Assembly (NCBI GenBank): GCA_001784285.1
Contig: MFQC01000002.1
Coordinates: forward strand, 2,429-43,000
Direction: 5' to 3'
DNA from: Candidatus Magasanikbacteria bacterium RIFCSPHIGHO2_02_FULL_48_18
Lineage (GTDB): Bacteria; Patescibacteriota; Patescibacteriia; Magasanikbacterales; UBA922
Length of the DNA stretch: 40,572 nucleotides
Both the position numbers and the translations under genes were made by a program. How positions within the stretch are numbered: the first letter of the stretch is position 1; each line of letters begins with the position of its first letter. The notes under the pieces were generated by a model. The model did not search any database and had not been told where the DNA came from. It was given only the letters and a program-made list of their open reading frames with translations. Below are positions 9,295 through 18,391 of the stretch, piece by piece.

Positions 9295-10199
9295 AAAAAG
9301 AACACCTCATTCAGACGATGTACAACCAATCCCCCATTTTGACGGTAGAAAAAAAAATGTATCGCCATCAAGTGGACACACTGTGTTCTTTTTTTCTGAC
9401 CGAAGACATCAGAACGCGAGGAGACCAGGCGGCGGGTATGTTGGGCGTCGATCGCCTCCCCGCCCTCGCATCAGTGCGAGCAAAACAAGAGGGCGTTATT
9501 GCGGGCATGGAAGAATTGTCATGGTTTTTACGGCGGTTTCCGGTAACACTGACACTCCACAAGGTGGACAAAGCGCGCGTGAAAAAAAACGAACGGATTA
9601 TGACCATCAAAGGATTGGCCCAAGATATTCTGCAACTTGAGAGAACTGTGCTCAATATATTACAGCGCATGTCGGGCATTGCAACAATGACTGACGCCCT
9701 TGTCCAACAAATGAACAGCAAGGCGCTCCTGTGTTCCACACGAAAAACACAATGGGGACTATTGGATAAAAAGGCGGTCGTCATTGGCGGGGGCGGCACG
9801 CATCGTCTGGGGCTGTATGATTTTCCGCTCGTCAAAGATAATCACATTACTCTCATGGATGAGAAACGAAAATATATTCTTTTTGAAAAATTGAAAAAAC
9901 AAAAAAATTTCTGGGAAATAGAAGTAAAAAACAAAAAACAGATTTTTGAATTTCTCCCTCTCATGCCCGGGGCCATAATGTTTGATAATTTTAAGCCAAA
10001 TGATATCGCGGCGATACTCCCACAGCTCAAAGCCCAGCCGCGCTGCAAAGACATCATTTTTGAAGCATCCGGCGGCATCTCAGAAAAAAATATTTCCGCG
10101 TATGCCATGACCGGAGTAGATATTATTTCTGTGGGCGCGCTTACCCACTCGGTAAAAGCGCTTGATATGTCGCTCGATATAGAAGGAATCGAGGCATAA
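9291..10199 (+). CDS. nadC: Nicotinate-nucleotide pyrophosphorylase (carboxylating)
   Basis: ERTVLNILQRMSGIATMT, CSTRKTQWGLLDKKAVVIGGGGTHRLGLYDFPLVKDNHI, FEASGGISEKNISAYAMTGVDIISVGALTHSV. Confidence 0.93.
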   Translation: MKKEHLIQTMYNQSPILTVEKKMYRHQVDTLCSFFLTEDIRTRGDQAAGMLGVDRLPALASVRAKQEGVIAGMEELSWFLRRFPVTLTLHKVDKARVKKNERIMTIKGLAQDILQLERTVLNILQRMSGIATMTDALVQQMNSKALLCSTRKTQWGLLDKKAVVIGGGGTHRLGLYDFPLVKDNHITLMDEKRKYILFEKLKKQKNFWEIEVKNKKQIFEFLPLMPGAIMFDNFKPNDIAAILPQLKAQPRCKDIIFEASGGISEKNISAYAMTGVDIISVGALTHSVKALDMSLDIEGIEA

Positions 10200-10203
10200 T
10201 TCT

Positions 10204-11751
10204 ATGAGCCAAAAAATAAAAACATACGATTTTCTTGTCATCGGCTCGGGCATTGCCGGCCTTAATTTTGCGCTTCAAGCGAGCCGTTATGGAACCGTTG
10301 CGATAGTAACGAAAAAAGAACTCATGGAAAGCAACTCCAACTATGCCCAAGGCGGCATCGCGGCCGTTCTCGATGCCCGCGACAGTTTTGAACATCATGT
10401 GAACGATACCCTTGTCGCCGGGTGTTTTTTAAATGATCAAAAAGCGGTCGCCATCATGGTGCGGCAGGCCCCGCAAGAAATTCGGCGGCTGATTGCTCTT
10501 GGCGTCGGATTCAATAGAGAAGAAAACCGACTGTGTCTCACCCAAGAGGGCGGCCATTCGGCGCGGCGCATTGCGCATGTCCAAGACGCGACAGGAAAAG
10601 AAATAGAGCGAGCCTTAATTCATAATATACGAAAACACAAAAAAATTGAGACATGTGAATCGCATGCCGCGTTCGATCTTATACTGACGAAAGGAGCGTG
10701 TCGCGGCGCGCTGGTTTTTGACGAAGAAACACAAACGATCATTCCTTTCTTTGCGAAAGCGACGATTCTCGCAACCGGCGGCGCCGGACAAGCGTATGAG
10801 CGGAATTGCAACCCAAAAATAGCCACGGGCGACGGCATTGCGATCGCCGCGCGCGCTGGCGCCGCAATACAGGATATGGAGTTTATGCAATTCCATCCAA
10901 CCGCGCTCGCAAAAAAAGGAAAACCCGCATTTCTTATTTCCGAAACGGTCCGAGGAGAAGGCGGCATACTATTGAACGCAAAACGCAAACCGTTTATGAA
11001 ACGCTATCACCCAAAAAAAGAGCTGGCGCCTCGAGACATTGTCAGCAGAGCAATTTTTACGGAATTGAAGCATGGCCCGGTTTTTCTGGATATTCGGCAC
11101 AAAGGATCGCGCTATATCAAAAAACGCTTCCCATATATTTATAATCAGCTCTGGTGGTTTGGCATACGGATGGACAAGGACCTTATTCCGATCGCCCCGG
11201 CGGCGCATTACACCTGCGGCGGCATTCATACCACGGCGGAAGGGGAAACAAGCATCCCCGGACTGTTTGCGTTTGGCGAAGTCGCGCACACCGGTGTTCA
11301 TGGCGCCAACAGATTGGCTTCGAATTCTTTGCTCGAATGCATGGTCTTTAGCTCTCGCGCGCTTTCTTCCGCAAAAAAGTACCTCAGACATCAAACGCCA
11401 GCCTGCCTCGGCGAGGCAGGGTATGAGAGCAGAATAAAAAAAATACCAATAAGAAAAAAAATGACGCCGGCGACAAACAAAAAAATTACTGCATACAAAA
11501 AAAATATCCAAACATTGATGTGGAAACACGTCGGCATTGTTCGACAAGAGAAAAAAATGAAGCAGACTCTGCAAAAATTAAAAAAAATGGAACCGGCAAT
11601 AGAAGAACTGTTTCGCACAGGCATTACAGCCGACATGCTTGAACTGCGCTCGCTTCACACAGTGGCTTCTCTTATAACAGCCGCGGCGCTCCAAAGAAAA
11701 GAAAGCGTTGGATGCCATTTTGTTGACAATTATGCGTATTCTCGGAATTGA
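10204..11751 (+). CDS. nadB: L-aspartate oxidase
   Basis: FLVIGSGIAGLNFALQAS, SNYAQGGIAAVL, GGHSARRIAHVQDATG, ATGGAGQAYERNCNP, HYTCGGIHTTAEGETSIPGLFAFGEVAHTGVHGANRLASNSLLE. Confidence 0.95.
   Translation: MSQKIKTYDFLVIGSGIAGLNFALQASRYGTVAIVTKKELMESNSNYAQGGIAAVLDARDSFEHHVNDTLVAGCFLNDQKAVAIMVRQAPQEIRRLIALGVGFNREENRLCLTQEGGHSARRIAHVQDATGKEIERALIHNIRKHKKIETCESHAAFDLILTKGACRGALVFDEETQTIIPFFAKATILATGGAGQAYERNCNPKIATGDGIAIAARAGAAIQDMEFMQFHPTALAKKGKPAFLISETVRGEGGILLNAKRKPFMKRYHPKKELAPRDIVSRAIFTELKHGPVFLDIRHKGSRYIKKRFPYIYNQLWWFGIRMDKDLIPIAPAAHYTCGGIHTTAEGETSIPGLFAFGEVAHTGVHGANRLASNSLLECMVFSSRALSSAKKYLRHQTPACLGEAGYESRIKKIPIRKKMTPATNKKITAYKKNIQTLMWKHVGIVRQEKKMKQTLQKLKKMEPAIEELFRTGITADMLELRSLHTVASLITAAALQRKESVGCHFVDNYAYSRN
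11402..11420. repeat. Perfect palindromic element inside nadB
   Basis: CCTGCCTCG-g-CGAGGCAGG, 9-bp arms, in frame within nadB. Confidence 0.7.
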
Positions 11752-12817
11752 ATCATCCTGTGACGATACATCAGCCGCGTTGGTCGAATGGACAAACGCC
11801 GGCCAGGCCATTCTCTCGCAAAAAACGGCGAGCCAAATTGATATACACAAAAAATACGGCGGTGTTGTGCCGGAAATTGCCGGCCGAAAACATGCGGAAG
11901 CGATTATACCGGTCTTGGAAGAAGTGCTGTCCGGCCAAAAAAAACCGGATGCTATCGCCGTTACATCCGGCCCGGGTCTTATTGCAGGACTCCTGGTTGG
12001 CGTTGAAGTCGCAAAAACTCTTTCCGCGCTCTGGGATATTCCCATTGTCTCCGTGAATCATATTGATGGGCATGTTCACTCGGTTGAACTCGGACAGACG
12101 TCTCACATTGAATTTCCCGCGATTGCACTGGTAGTATCCGGCGGACATACGGAATTGCTTCTTGCACACACGCATAACTGCTACACGCTCATCGGCAAAA
12201 CTCAAGACGATGCGGCAGGAGAAGCGTTTGACAAAGTGGCAAAGTTGCTTGGATTGGAGTATCCGGGCGGACCAAAAATTTCTCAATTTGCAAAAACCGG
12301 AAATCCAAACAAAATTCCTTTTCCAAGACCCATGATACACGATGAGGGATTTGATTTAAGCTTTTCCGGACTCAAAACGGCGGCACTCTACTGGTTGAGA
12401 GATCATACGCTGAGCGCCGGGCGCATATTATCAATCGGGCTTCCCTCCGGTGTCACCGGCATCCAAGCGGAAGAACCGACGATTCACGATTTTTGCGCGA
12501 GTTTTGAACAAGCCATTGTCGACGTGTTAGTCCTCAAGACAATGAGAGCGGTCGAAGCGCACAAACCCAACATCGTCATTCTTGCCGGCGGTGTCGCGGC
12601 CAATATCAAACTCCGTCAAACGCTTGGGGCGCTCGTCCAAACTCAGAACGCGGAACTCCGAACCCCGCTCATACCCTATTGTATGGACAACGCAGGAATG
12701 ATCGCGACGGCCGGATATTATAAAGCGGAACAAAAAACATACACTCCCTGGCGCGAGCTAACCGCAGATCCAAACTGGAGGGTATACGATGCGGCAAAAA
12801 CAAGATATACTCAATAA
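11732..12817 (+). CDS. tsaD: tRNA N6-adenosine threonylcarbamoyltransferase
   Basis: MRILGIESSCDDTSAALV, SVNHIDGHVHSVEL, ALVVSGGHTELLLA, DDAAGEAFDKVAKLLGLEYPGGP, LAGGVAANIKLR. Start overlaps the nadB stop. Confidence 0.95.
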   Translation: MRILGIESSCDDTSAALVEWTNAGQAILSQKTASQIDIHKKYGGVVPEIAGRKHAEAIIPVLEEVLSGQKKPDAIAVTSGPGLIAGLLVGVEVAKTLSALWDIPIVSVNHIDGHVHSVELGQTSHIEFPAIALVVSGGHTELLLAHTHNCYTLIGKTQDDAAGEAFDKVAKLLGLEYPGGPKISQFAKTGNPNKIPFPRPMIHDEGFDLSFSGLKTAALYWLRDHTLSAGRILSIGLPSGVTGIQAEEPTIHDFCASFEQAIVDVLVLKTMRAVEAHKPNIVILAGGVAANIKLRQTLGALVQTQNAELRTPLIPYCMDNAGMIATAGYYKAEQKTYTPWRELTADPNWRVYDAAKTRYTQ

Positions 12818-12842
12818 AAAGATTTTTTCATCCTATGCCCCT

Positions 12843-13787
12843 ATGGCTCTCAACATTATCGGCGGATCAAGCCATAAGATATTTACACAAAAAATTTGTT
12901 CCTTTTTAGGCGTGGAAGAAACAAAAACCACGTCAAAAATTTTTAAAAATGACAATATTTTTGTGACGATCGACGAGCCCATCCGCGGCAATGACGTGTT
13001 TGTGATCCAAACGCAAGCATATCCGGTCAACACGCACCTCATGGAAATGCTTATGTATATCCGCGCCCTCAAGGATGCGTCGGCCGACCGCATCACCGCG
13101 GTTTTTCCATATATGCCGTATATCCGATCGGACAAAAAAGACCAGCCGCGTATTGCCATTACCGCGCGCTTGGTGGCCGATCTCGTCGCAACCGCGGGCG
13201 CCAACCGCGCCATTATTATGGAAATGCACTCCCCGCAAATCCAAGGTTTTTTTTCTATTCCCTGCGACCATCTCATTGCCGCACCCACCATTGTGGAATA
13301 TCTCAAAACACGTTGGGGCCTCGCCAACTATTGTCTGGTCGCCGGAGACGCAGGCGCCGCAAAAATGCTCAAACTCTATGCCGACGGCCTTCACCTTCCG
13401 GTCGCCATTATGGACAAACGACGCGAAGGAAATGATGAAACCGTTGAAATCAAAGGCGTCATCGGCAATGTGAAAGGAAAAAATGTGCTTCTTATTGACG
13501 ACGAAACGCAAAGCGGCGGGACGCTGATTAAAGACGCGGAGTATCTTCTCCGAAAAGAAGGCGTCACGGCAATTGATGCCTGCATTGTCCACCCTGCCCT
13601 TGGTCCGGACGCGGATGAGGCGCTCAATGCCTCGCCCATCAATCGGTTTGTGACGACCGATACCATCCCGCTTGAAAAGCACAATCTCAAAAACTGCGAA
13701 GTGGTTTCTGTGGCGGAAAAATTCGCCGAAGCCATTCGGCGGATTCATGAAAATGAAAGCATCAAGTCGTTGAATGACGTTGTGTGA
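12843..13787 (+). CDS. prs: Ribose-phosphate pyrophosphokinase
   Basis: RGNDVFVIQT, AVFPYMPYIRSDKKDQPRIAITARLVADLVATAGANRAIIMEMHSPQIQGFF, LLIDDETQSGGTLIKDA (PRPP-binding). Confidence 0.93.
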   Translation: MALNIIGGSSHKIFTQKICSFLGVEETKTTSKIFKNDNIFVTIDEPIRGNDVFVIQTQAYPVNTHLMEMLMYIRALKDASADRITAVFPYMPYIRSDKKDQPRIAITARLVADLVATAGANRAIIMEMHSPQIQGFFSIPCDHLIAAPTIVEYLKTRWGLANYCLVAGDAGAAKMLKLYADGLHLPVAIMDKRREGNDETVEIKGVIGNVKGKNVLLIDDETQSGGTLIKDAEYLLRKEGVTAIDACIVHPALGPDADEALNASPINRFVTTDTIPLEKHNLKNCEVVSVAEKFAEAIRRIHENESIKSLNDVV

Positions 13788-16700
13788 TTGAAGATCTTTC
13801 AACACGAACCCGTCCTTCTCCCACAAGCGCTTCTACTTTTTTTTGCAACGTTTCATCCCAATCAATCCTGCTGTTGGCTCGAATGGTATGCGTGCCAACC
13901 TGAATAAAAATTTCGTTGATTCCGGGATGCGTTTCAAATAATGTTTTCAATGACTGAGCGTGTATTTTCAATTCTTCTTGAGACAAACGGACGGAAATCA
14001 CAGGACCGGAAGACGAGGGCGAAACGGCGGCGTGTTCGGACCCCAACGCAACGGTGCGCGCGATGTCTCGCGCGTTTTCTTTTGTGAGCTCGTACGCATT
14101 TTCTACAAATACTTTGTTATCCCCTTCTTCTTTTGGCGTTTTCCCGACCACGCACACCACGTTCTCCTCTTCCCACAAGCCCTTGGTTCGTTCATACGTT
14201 TTGGGAAAAACCAGCAATTCCATGGATCCGCTTTGGTCTTGTATGGTGACAAACAGCATAATTTCTCCGCGTTTGGTGATTTTTTTCTTTGCCGAATCAA
14301 TGACACCGCCAATCACCACCCACACGTCTCGCCCGGCTTCCTCCAATTGCGAAAGAGGTGTCACCACGCGGCTTAATATCGGTTCAAAAAATGCAAAAGG
14401 ATGAGAGGAAACATACAGGGCAAGGAGATTTTTTTCCCAAATCAACTTTTCTTCCAACGTCGCCTTTGGGCCGTCTTTCAACTGCACCCGGGAATCAAAT
14501 GAAATGCCGGTGCCGGTAAAAAGAGATCCTTGGTTCGACACCGCTTTTTCTTTCACTTGTTTTGAAAAAAACAAAATGTTCTCGATATTGTCAAGAAGAA
14601 TTTTTCGATCTTGTCCAAAACTATCCATGGCGCCCGCCTGGATAAGGCTTTCCAACGACTTTTTGTTCAAATCCTTGTCCTGAACCCGCTCCAAAAAATT
14701 TTCGAGATTCTCAAATTGCCCATGGTCCTTCCGTTCCCGATAAACCACCTCGCAAATATGTTCCCCGACATTTTTCACAGCCGTTAATCCAAATCGAATT
14801 CTTCCGGGCTCTCCGGGTTTGCTCACCATTGCAAAATTACGAAAACTTTCATTGACATCCGGAGGCAATACCTCAATCCCCATCCGATGACATTCATACA
14901 CAATAGCCGCGACCTTGTCCGCGTCGCCTGCCTCAGCCTGCAACACCCCGGTCATATATTGGACCGGATAATTTGCTTTCATGTAAGCGGTTTGATACGC
15001 AACCGTGCCATAGCTTGCCGCATGACTTTTGTTGAATCCATACGCCGCAAATGGCTCAATCTGCCGCCACAACTCCTTAATATCGTCTTCGGCCAGCTTC
15101 CCCCGGTCTCGACAGCCTTGAAAAAATTTAATCTTTTGTTTTTCCATTTCTTCGGGAATTTTTTTTCCAATCGCTTTTCGAAATTTATCCGCTTCCATCC
15201 AGTCATAGCCGGCAAGGATGATCGCGGTTAAAAGCACATCATCCTGGTACACCAAAAGCCCAAACGATGCCTCAAGATATTCTTTCATTCGCGGATCAAG
15301 ATACGCCACCAATTCCGGATGATGCTTTCGACGGATGTATTCAGGAATGGACTCCATAGGACCAGGGCGATACAAGGCCACCATGGCCATAATGTCTTCA
15401 ATGCGGTTTGGCTTCAGTTCTTTGAGCCAGCGCGTCATTCCGGACCCTCCCAATTGAAACGTACCCATGGTTTCTCCGCGAGAAAGCATGTCGAATGTCT
15501 TTTGATCATCAAGAGGCAGTGCGTACACATCCACCTTTTCTCCGGTTGTTTTTTCTACAATTTCAACCGCTTTTCCCAAAATGGATAAATTACGAATTCC
15601 CAAAAAATCCATTTTCAATAAGCCGGCCGATTCCACCGCGTGCATTTCATATTGAGTGATAATTCTTTCTCCGCCGGTTTCTCGTTGTACCGGCGTAAAA
15701 TCCGTAAGCGGCGTTGGCGAGATCACAACCCCTGCCGCGTGAATAGAGGTATGCCGCGCGCACCCCTCCACCTGTTCGGCCAAATCAATGAGTTTTTTGA
15801 CATCCTGATTGGTCTCATAGAGTTTTTTTAAATCCGGTTCTTCCTTGAGCGCGCGCTCAATCGTCATGGGAAACCCCTGCGATCCTGGCGGAATCAATTT
15901 TGCGACTTGATCGCAAAACGTATACGAAAACCCAAGCGCTCGACCCACATCCCGAACGCTCGCGCGGGCCGCCATGGTTCCAAAGGTAATAATTTGCGCC
16001 ACGCGGTCTTCGCCATATTTTTTGGTTACATACGCAATCATTTCATCGCGGCGATCGTCGGCAAAATCAGTATCAATATCCGGCGGACTGGGACGAAAAG
16101 GATTGAGAAACCGCTCAAATGGCAATTTGAATCGGATAGGATCAACGGTCGTAATGCCAAGCACATACGATACGACCGATCCTGCCGCAGATCCTCGGGT
16201 GGTTTCAATAATACCGTTTTGTTTCGCATAGCGAACATAATCCGCAACACACAAAAAATACGGATCATAGCCCTTGTCGCGAATAATTTTGAGTTCATAT
16301 TCAATACGATCCTGCACATCTTGCGCGAGAGGGTGATAATAGTCGCGAATATGGGCGTAAACCTCTTCTTTCAGCATGTCACCGGCTGTTTTTCCGGGGA
16401 ATACCTCAACCGGCGCAAAATGCCATGCATCAAGTTCAATCGCTATATTCACCCGTTCGGCAATGTTCCCGGTATTTTCAATCGCCTCGGGAATGTGCCG
16501 AAACCGTGATACAATATCATCTTCGGCGTTGAGGGACCGATCGACGTGGCGGCAATCCTCGCGATTTCCTTGGCCGACTTTCCACCCTTCGCTAATACAG
16601 CGCAAAATATCTTGGGCTTCGGCATCATCAGGGTTTACATAATGGACATCACGAGTCACGACCAATGGAATGCCCGTATCTTTTGATAATTGAACAAGTT

Positions 16701-17268
16701 TTGTATTCACATCGATTTGACCAGATATCGCCGGATGATCCTGAAGTTCAAGATAAAAATGATCAACGCCAAATATATCGGCATACGCCATCGCCGCATC
16801 TTTCGCTTTTTGTATCTCGCCTTGTTTTAACAGCTGCGGAATTTCGCCGTCAATTGAACCGGAAAGCGCAATGATGGACCCCGCATATTGGCGCAAGAGT
16901 TCCTTATCAATTCTTGGCTTCTCGTGAAAAAAACCTTCAAGATGGCCAAGAGAAGAAAGACGCATGAGTTGCCGATAGCCTTCATAATTTTCCGCAAGGA
17001 GGACAAGAGAAAATGATTGTTTGTCTTTTTCCATATCCTTATCGTGACGTGACCGCGGAGCGACAAACGCCTCAAATCCAAGAATGGGTTTTATTCCTTC
17101 AGAAAGACACGTACGATAAAATTCTATGGCGCCATACATGGATCCATAGTCAGTTAATGCGAGCGCGTTCATTCCGCGCGCCTTTGCGGCTTTGACGAGG
17201 GGTTTAATTTTTACCAGCCCATTGAGAAGAGAATAATGCGAATGGACATGCAGGTGCGTAAAGCTCAT
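13762..17268 (-). CDS. dnaE: DNA polymerase III subunit alpha
   Basis: N-terminal PHP domain MSFTHLHVHSHYSLLNGL, TRGSAAGSVVSYVLGIT, PDIDTDFADDRRDEMIAYVTKKYGEDRVAQIITFGTMAARASVRDVGR, ALYRPGPMESIPEYIRRK, FNKSHAASYG, OB-fold near the C-terminus. Confidence 0.97.
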   Translation of the reverse strand: MSFTHLHVHSHYSLLNGLVKIKPLVKAAKARGMNALALTDYGSMYGAIEFYRTCLSEGIKPILGFEAFVAPRSRHDKDMEKDKQSFSLVLLAENYEGYRQLMRLSSLGHLEGFFHEKPRIDKELLRQYAGSIIALSGSIDGEIPQLLKQGEIQKAKDAAMAYADIFGVDHFYLELQDHPAISGQIDVNTKLVQLSKDTGIPLVVTRDVHYVNPDDAEAQDILRCISEGWKVGQGNREDCRHVDRSLNAEDDIVSRFRHIPEAIENTGNIAERVNIAIELDAWHFAPVEVFPGKTAGDMLKEEVYAHIRDYYHPLAQDVQDRIEYELKIIRDKGYDPYFLCVADYVRYAKQNGIIETTRGSAAGSVVSYVLGITTVDPIRFKLPFERFLNPFRPSPPDIDTDFADDRRDEMIAYVTKKYGEDRVAQIITFGTMAARASVRDVGRALGFSYTFCDQVAKLIPPGSQGFPMTIERALKEEPDLKKLYETNQDVKKLIDLAEQVEGCARHTSIHAAGVVISPTPLTDFTPVQRETGGERIITQYEMHAVESAGLLKMDFLGIRNLSILGKAVEIVEKTTGEKVDVYALPLDDQKTFDMLSRGETMGTFQLGGSGMTRWLKELKPNRIEDIMAMVALYRPGPMESIPEYIRRKHHPELVAYLDPRMKEYLEASFGLLVYQDDVLLTAIILAGYDWMEADKFRKAIGKKIPEEMEKQKIKFFQGCRDRGKLAEDDIKELWRQIEPFAAYGFNKSHAASYGTVAYQTAYMKANYPVQYMTGVLQAEAGDADKVAAIVYECHRMGIEVLPPDVNESFRNFAMVSKPGEPGRIRFGLTAVKNVGEHICEVVYRERKDHGQFENLENFLERVQDKDLNKKSLESLIQAGAMDSFGQDRKILLDNIENILFFSKQVKEKAVSNQGSLFTGTGISFDSRVQLKDGPKATLEEKLIWEKNLLALYVSSHPFAFFEPILSRVVTPLSQLEEAGRDVWVVIGGVIDSAKKKITKRGEIMLFVTIQDQSGSMELLVFPKTYERTKGLWEEENVVCVVGKTPKEEGDNKVFVENAYELTKENARDIARTVALGSEHAAVSPSSSGPVISVRLSQEELKIHAQSLKTLFETHPGINEIFIQVGTHTIRANSRIDWDETLQKKVEALVGEGRVRVERSSITQRHSTT

Positions 17269-17333
17269 AGTGTCTGGTATCGTAGCCGAACGACCTTCAA
17301 AAATCAAGAAAGATGCGCCAAAAAAGAATGCGT

Positions 17334-17413
17334 GATATACTGTCTCAATAAGCAGGATATGCAGAATGGACGGAGATCTGCTCCGTGTACTCTCGCGTAT
17401 TCTGCATAATTTT
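17334..17413 (+). promoter_or_regulatory. Candidate promoter (extended -10) plus structured leader or short terminated RNA
   Basis: TGATATACT, then TATGCAGAAT (17358-17367) pairs with ATTCTGCATA (17399-17408), enclosing ACGGAG-atctg-CTCCGT and followed by TTTTT. Confidence 0.5.
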
Positions 17414-17419
17414 TACTAT

Positions 17420-17848
17420 ATGACAAAAAACCCTCTCATTCGGACCATCTATTTATACCTCTTTGCCCTCGTGGGCTTGGTTCTCATGGTTATCGGAGCC
17501 GTCAATTTTATCAACATGGGCCTCAAGGCATGGGTCTTTACACAGGCAGACCAAGAACAAACGCTCTGGGATGCGCCGCCAAAGCCGTATGGCATTGAAG
17601 AAAAAATCCCGACCGATGCCGATGTTGAAAAAATTGAACTGACGGAAACAGAAAAACAAGCCATCAAAAATTGGGTGATGGATTATGATGCATGGAACGA
17701 ACGGACAAAAAACATCGACGTCGCCAAATCACGACGGCACCGTGAAGCGGCCCGGAATCTCTCTTTCCTCATCGTGGGCATGCCGCTCTATCTCTACCAT
17801 TGGGGCGTCATCAAAAAAGAGACGAAGAAAGACAAAGAAAACGCGTAA
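17420..17848 (+). CDS. Putative membrane protein with TM segments near both ends
   Basis: MTKNPLIRTIYLYLFALVGLVLMVIGAVNFINMG... and LSFLIVGMPLYLYHWGVI. Confidence 0.65.
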   Translation: MTKNPLIRTIYLYLFALVGLVLMVIGAVNFINMGLKAWVFTQADQEQTLWDAPPKPYGIEEKIPTDADVEKIELTETEKQAIKNWVMDYDAWNERTKNIDVAKSRRHREAARNLSFLIVGMPLYLYHWGVIKKETKKDKENA

Positions 17849-17857
17849 ATTTCTTTT

Positions 17858-17958
17858 ATCCCGCACCTTTCCCGGAAACCTCACAGCTTCTTGCTACGGG
17901 GATGAGGGATCAGAATAACCTTTCAGCGGGGCAATATCCCGACTGAAAGATGCGGGAT
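17858..17958. other. Structured intergenic element (three-way-junction-like) between convergent genes; may include terminator function
   Basis: Outer arms ATCCCGCA (17858-17865)/TGCGGGAT (17951-17958); inner arms CCTCA (17879-17883)/TGAGG (17903-17907) and CTTTCAG (17920-17926)/CTGAAAG (17943-17949); T-rich tail follows on +. Confidence 0.5.
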
Positions 17959-18291
17959 TTATTTCTTTTTTATTTTTGAAGGCGGGTCTTTTTTGTTTAT
18001 TTTTTCTTCAAATTTGCTCGTAAGTTTTCCAACCACATATTTTTCGACAAGCCCGGACAGCATGCCGCTGACAACGCCCATATGCGTCGAGACGTTGTCT
18101 ACTTTTTTTCTGATAAATTCTATTGCGTCCGTAATCAGCTCCAATTTATGGGAAAGCTGTTCCATAATGGCATTGGCGTTTTTCAACACCCGAGCCGCTT
18201 GATAGAGAAGCCAGCATAAAAAAACCGTAAACCACAAAATGCTGAGCGACAGCACAATGTATAAAAAATCCTGGCTGTTTTCCAAAAACAT
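17959..18291 (-). CDS. Small membrane-anchored protein (DUF948-like)
   Basis: MFLENSQDFLYIVLSLSILWFTVFLCWLLYQAARVLKNANAIMEQLSHKLELITDAIEFIRKKVDNV...: one TM segment followed by amphipathic helix. Confidence 0.55.
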   Translation of the reverse strand: MFLENSQDFLYIVLSLSILWFTVFLCWLLYQAARVLKNANAIMEQLSHKLELITDAIEFIRKKVDNVSTHMGVVSGMLSGLVEKYVVGKLTSKFEEKINKKDPPSKIKKK

Positions 18292-18391
18292 AGATCCTCC
18301 ATCACTCGCGCACGCGGGGCATGGCCATGCGCGAATGTGTGAGATAAAAAATAATACAGTGAGTATATCACTTTTTTTCTTCACAAACAAT

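Noticed and set aside
7043-13787. Prophage or plasmid origin for the NAD operon
   Set aside because: No integrase, transposase, phage structural or replication genes nearby; flanked by core genes tsaD, prs and dnaE.
13762-13787. Overlap of prs and dnaE 3' ends as a regulatory antisense region
   Set aside because: A 26-nt convergent overlap is ordinary in compact genomes and shows no additional structure.
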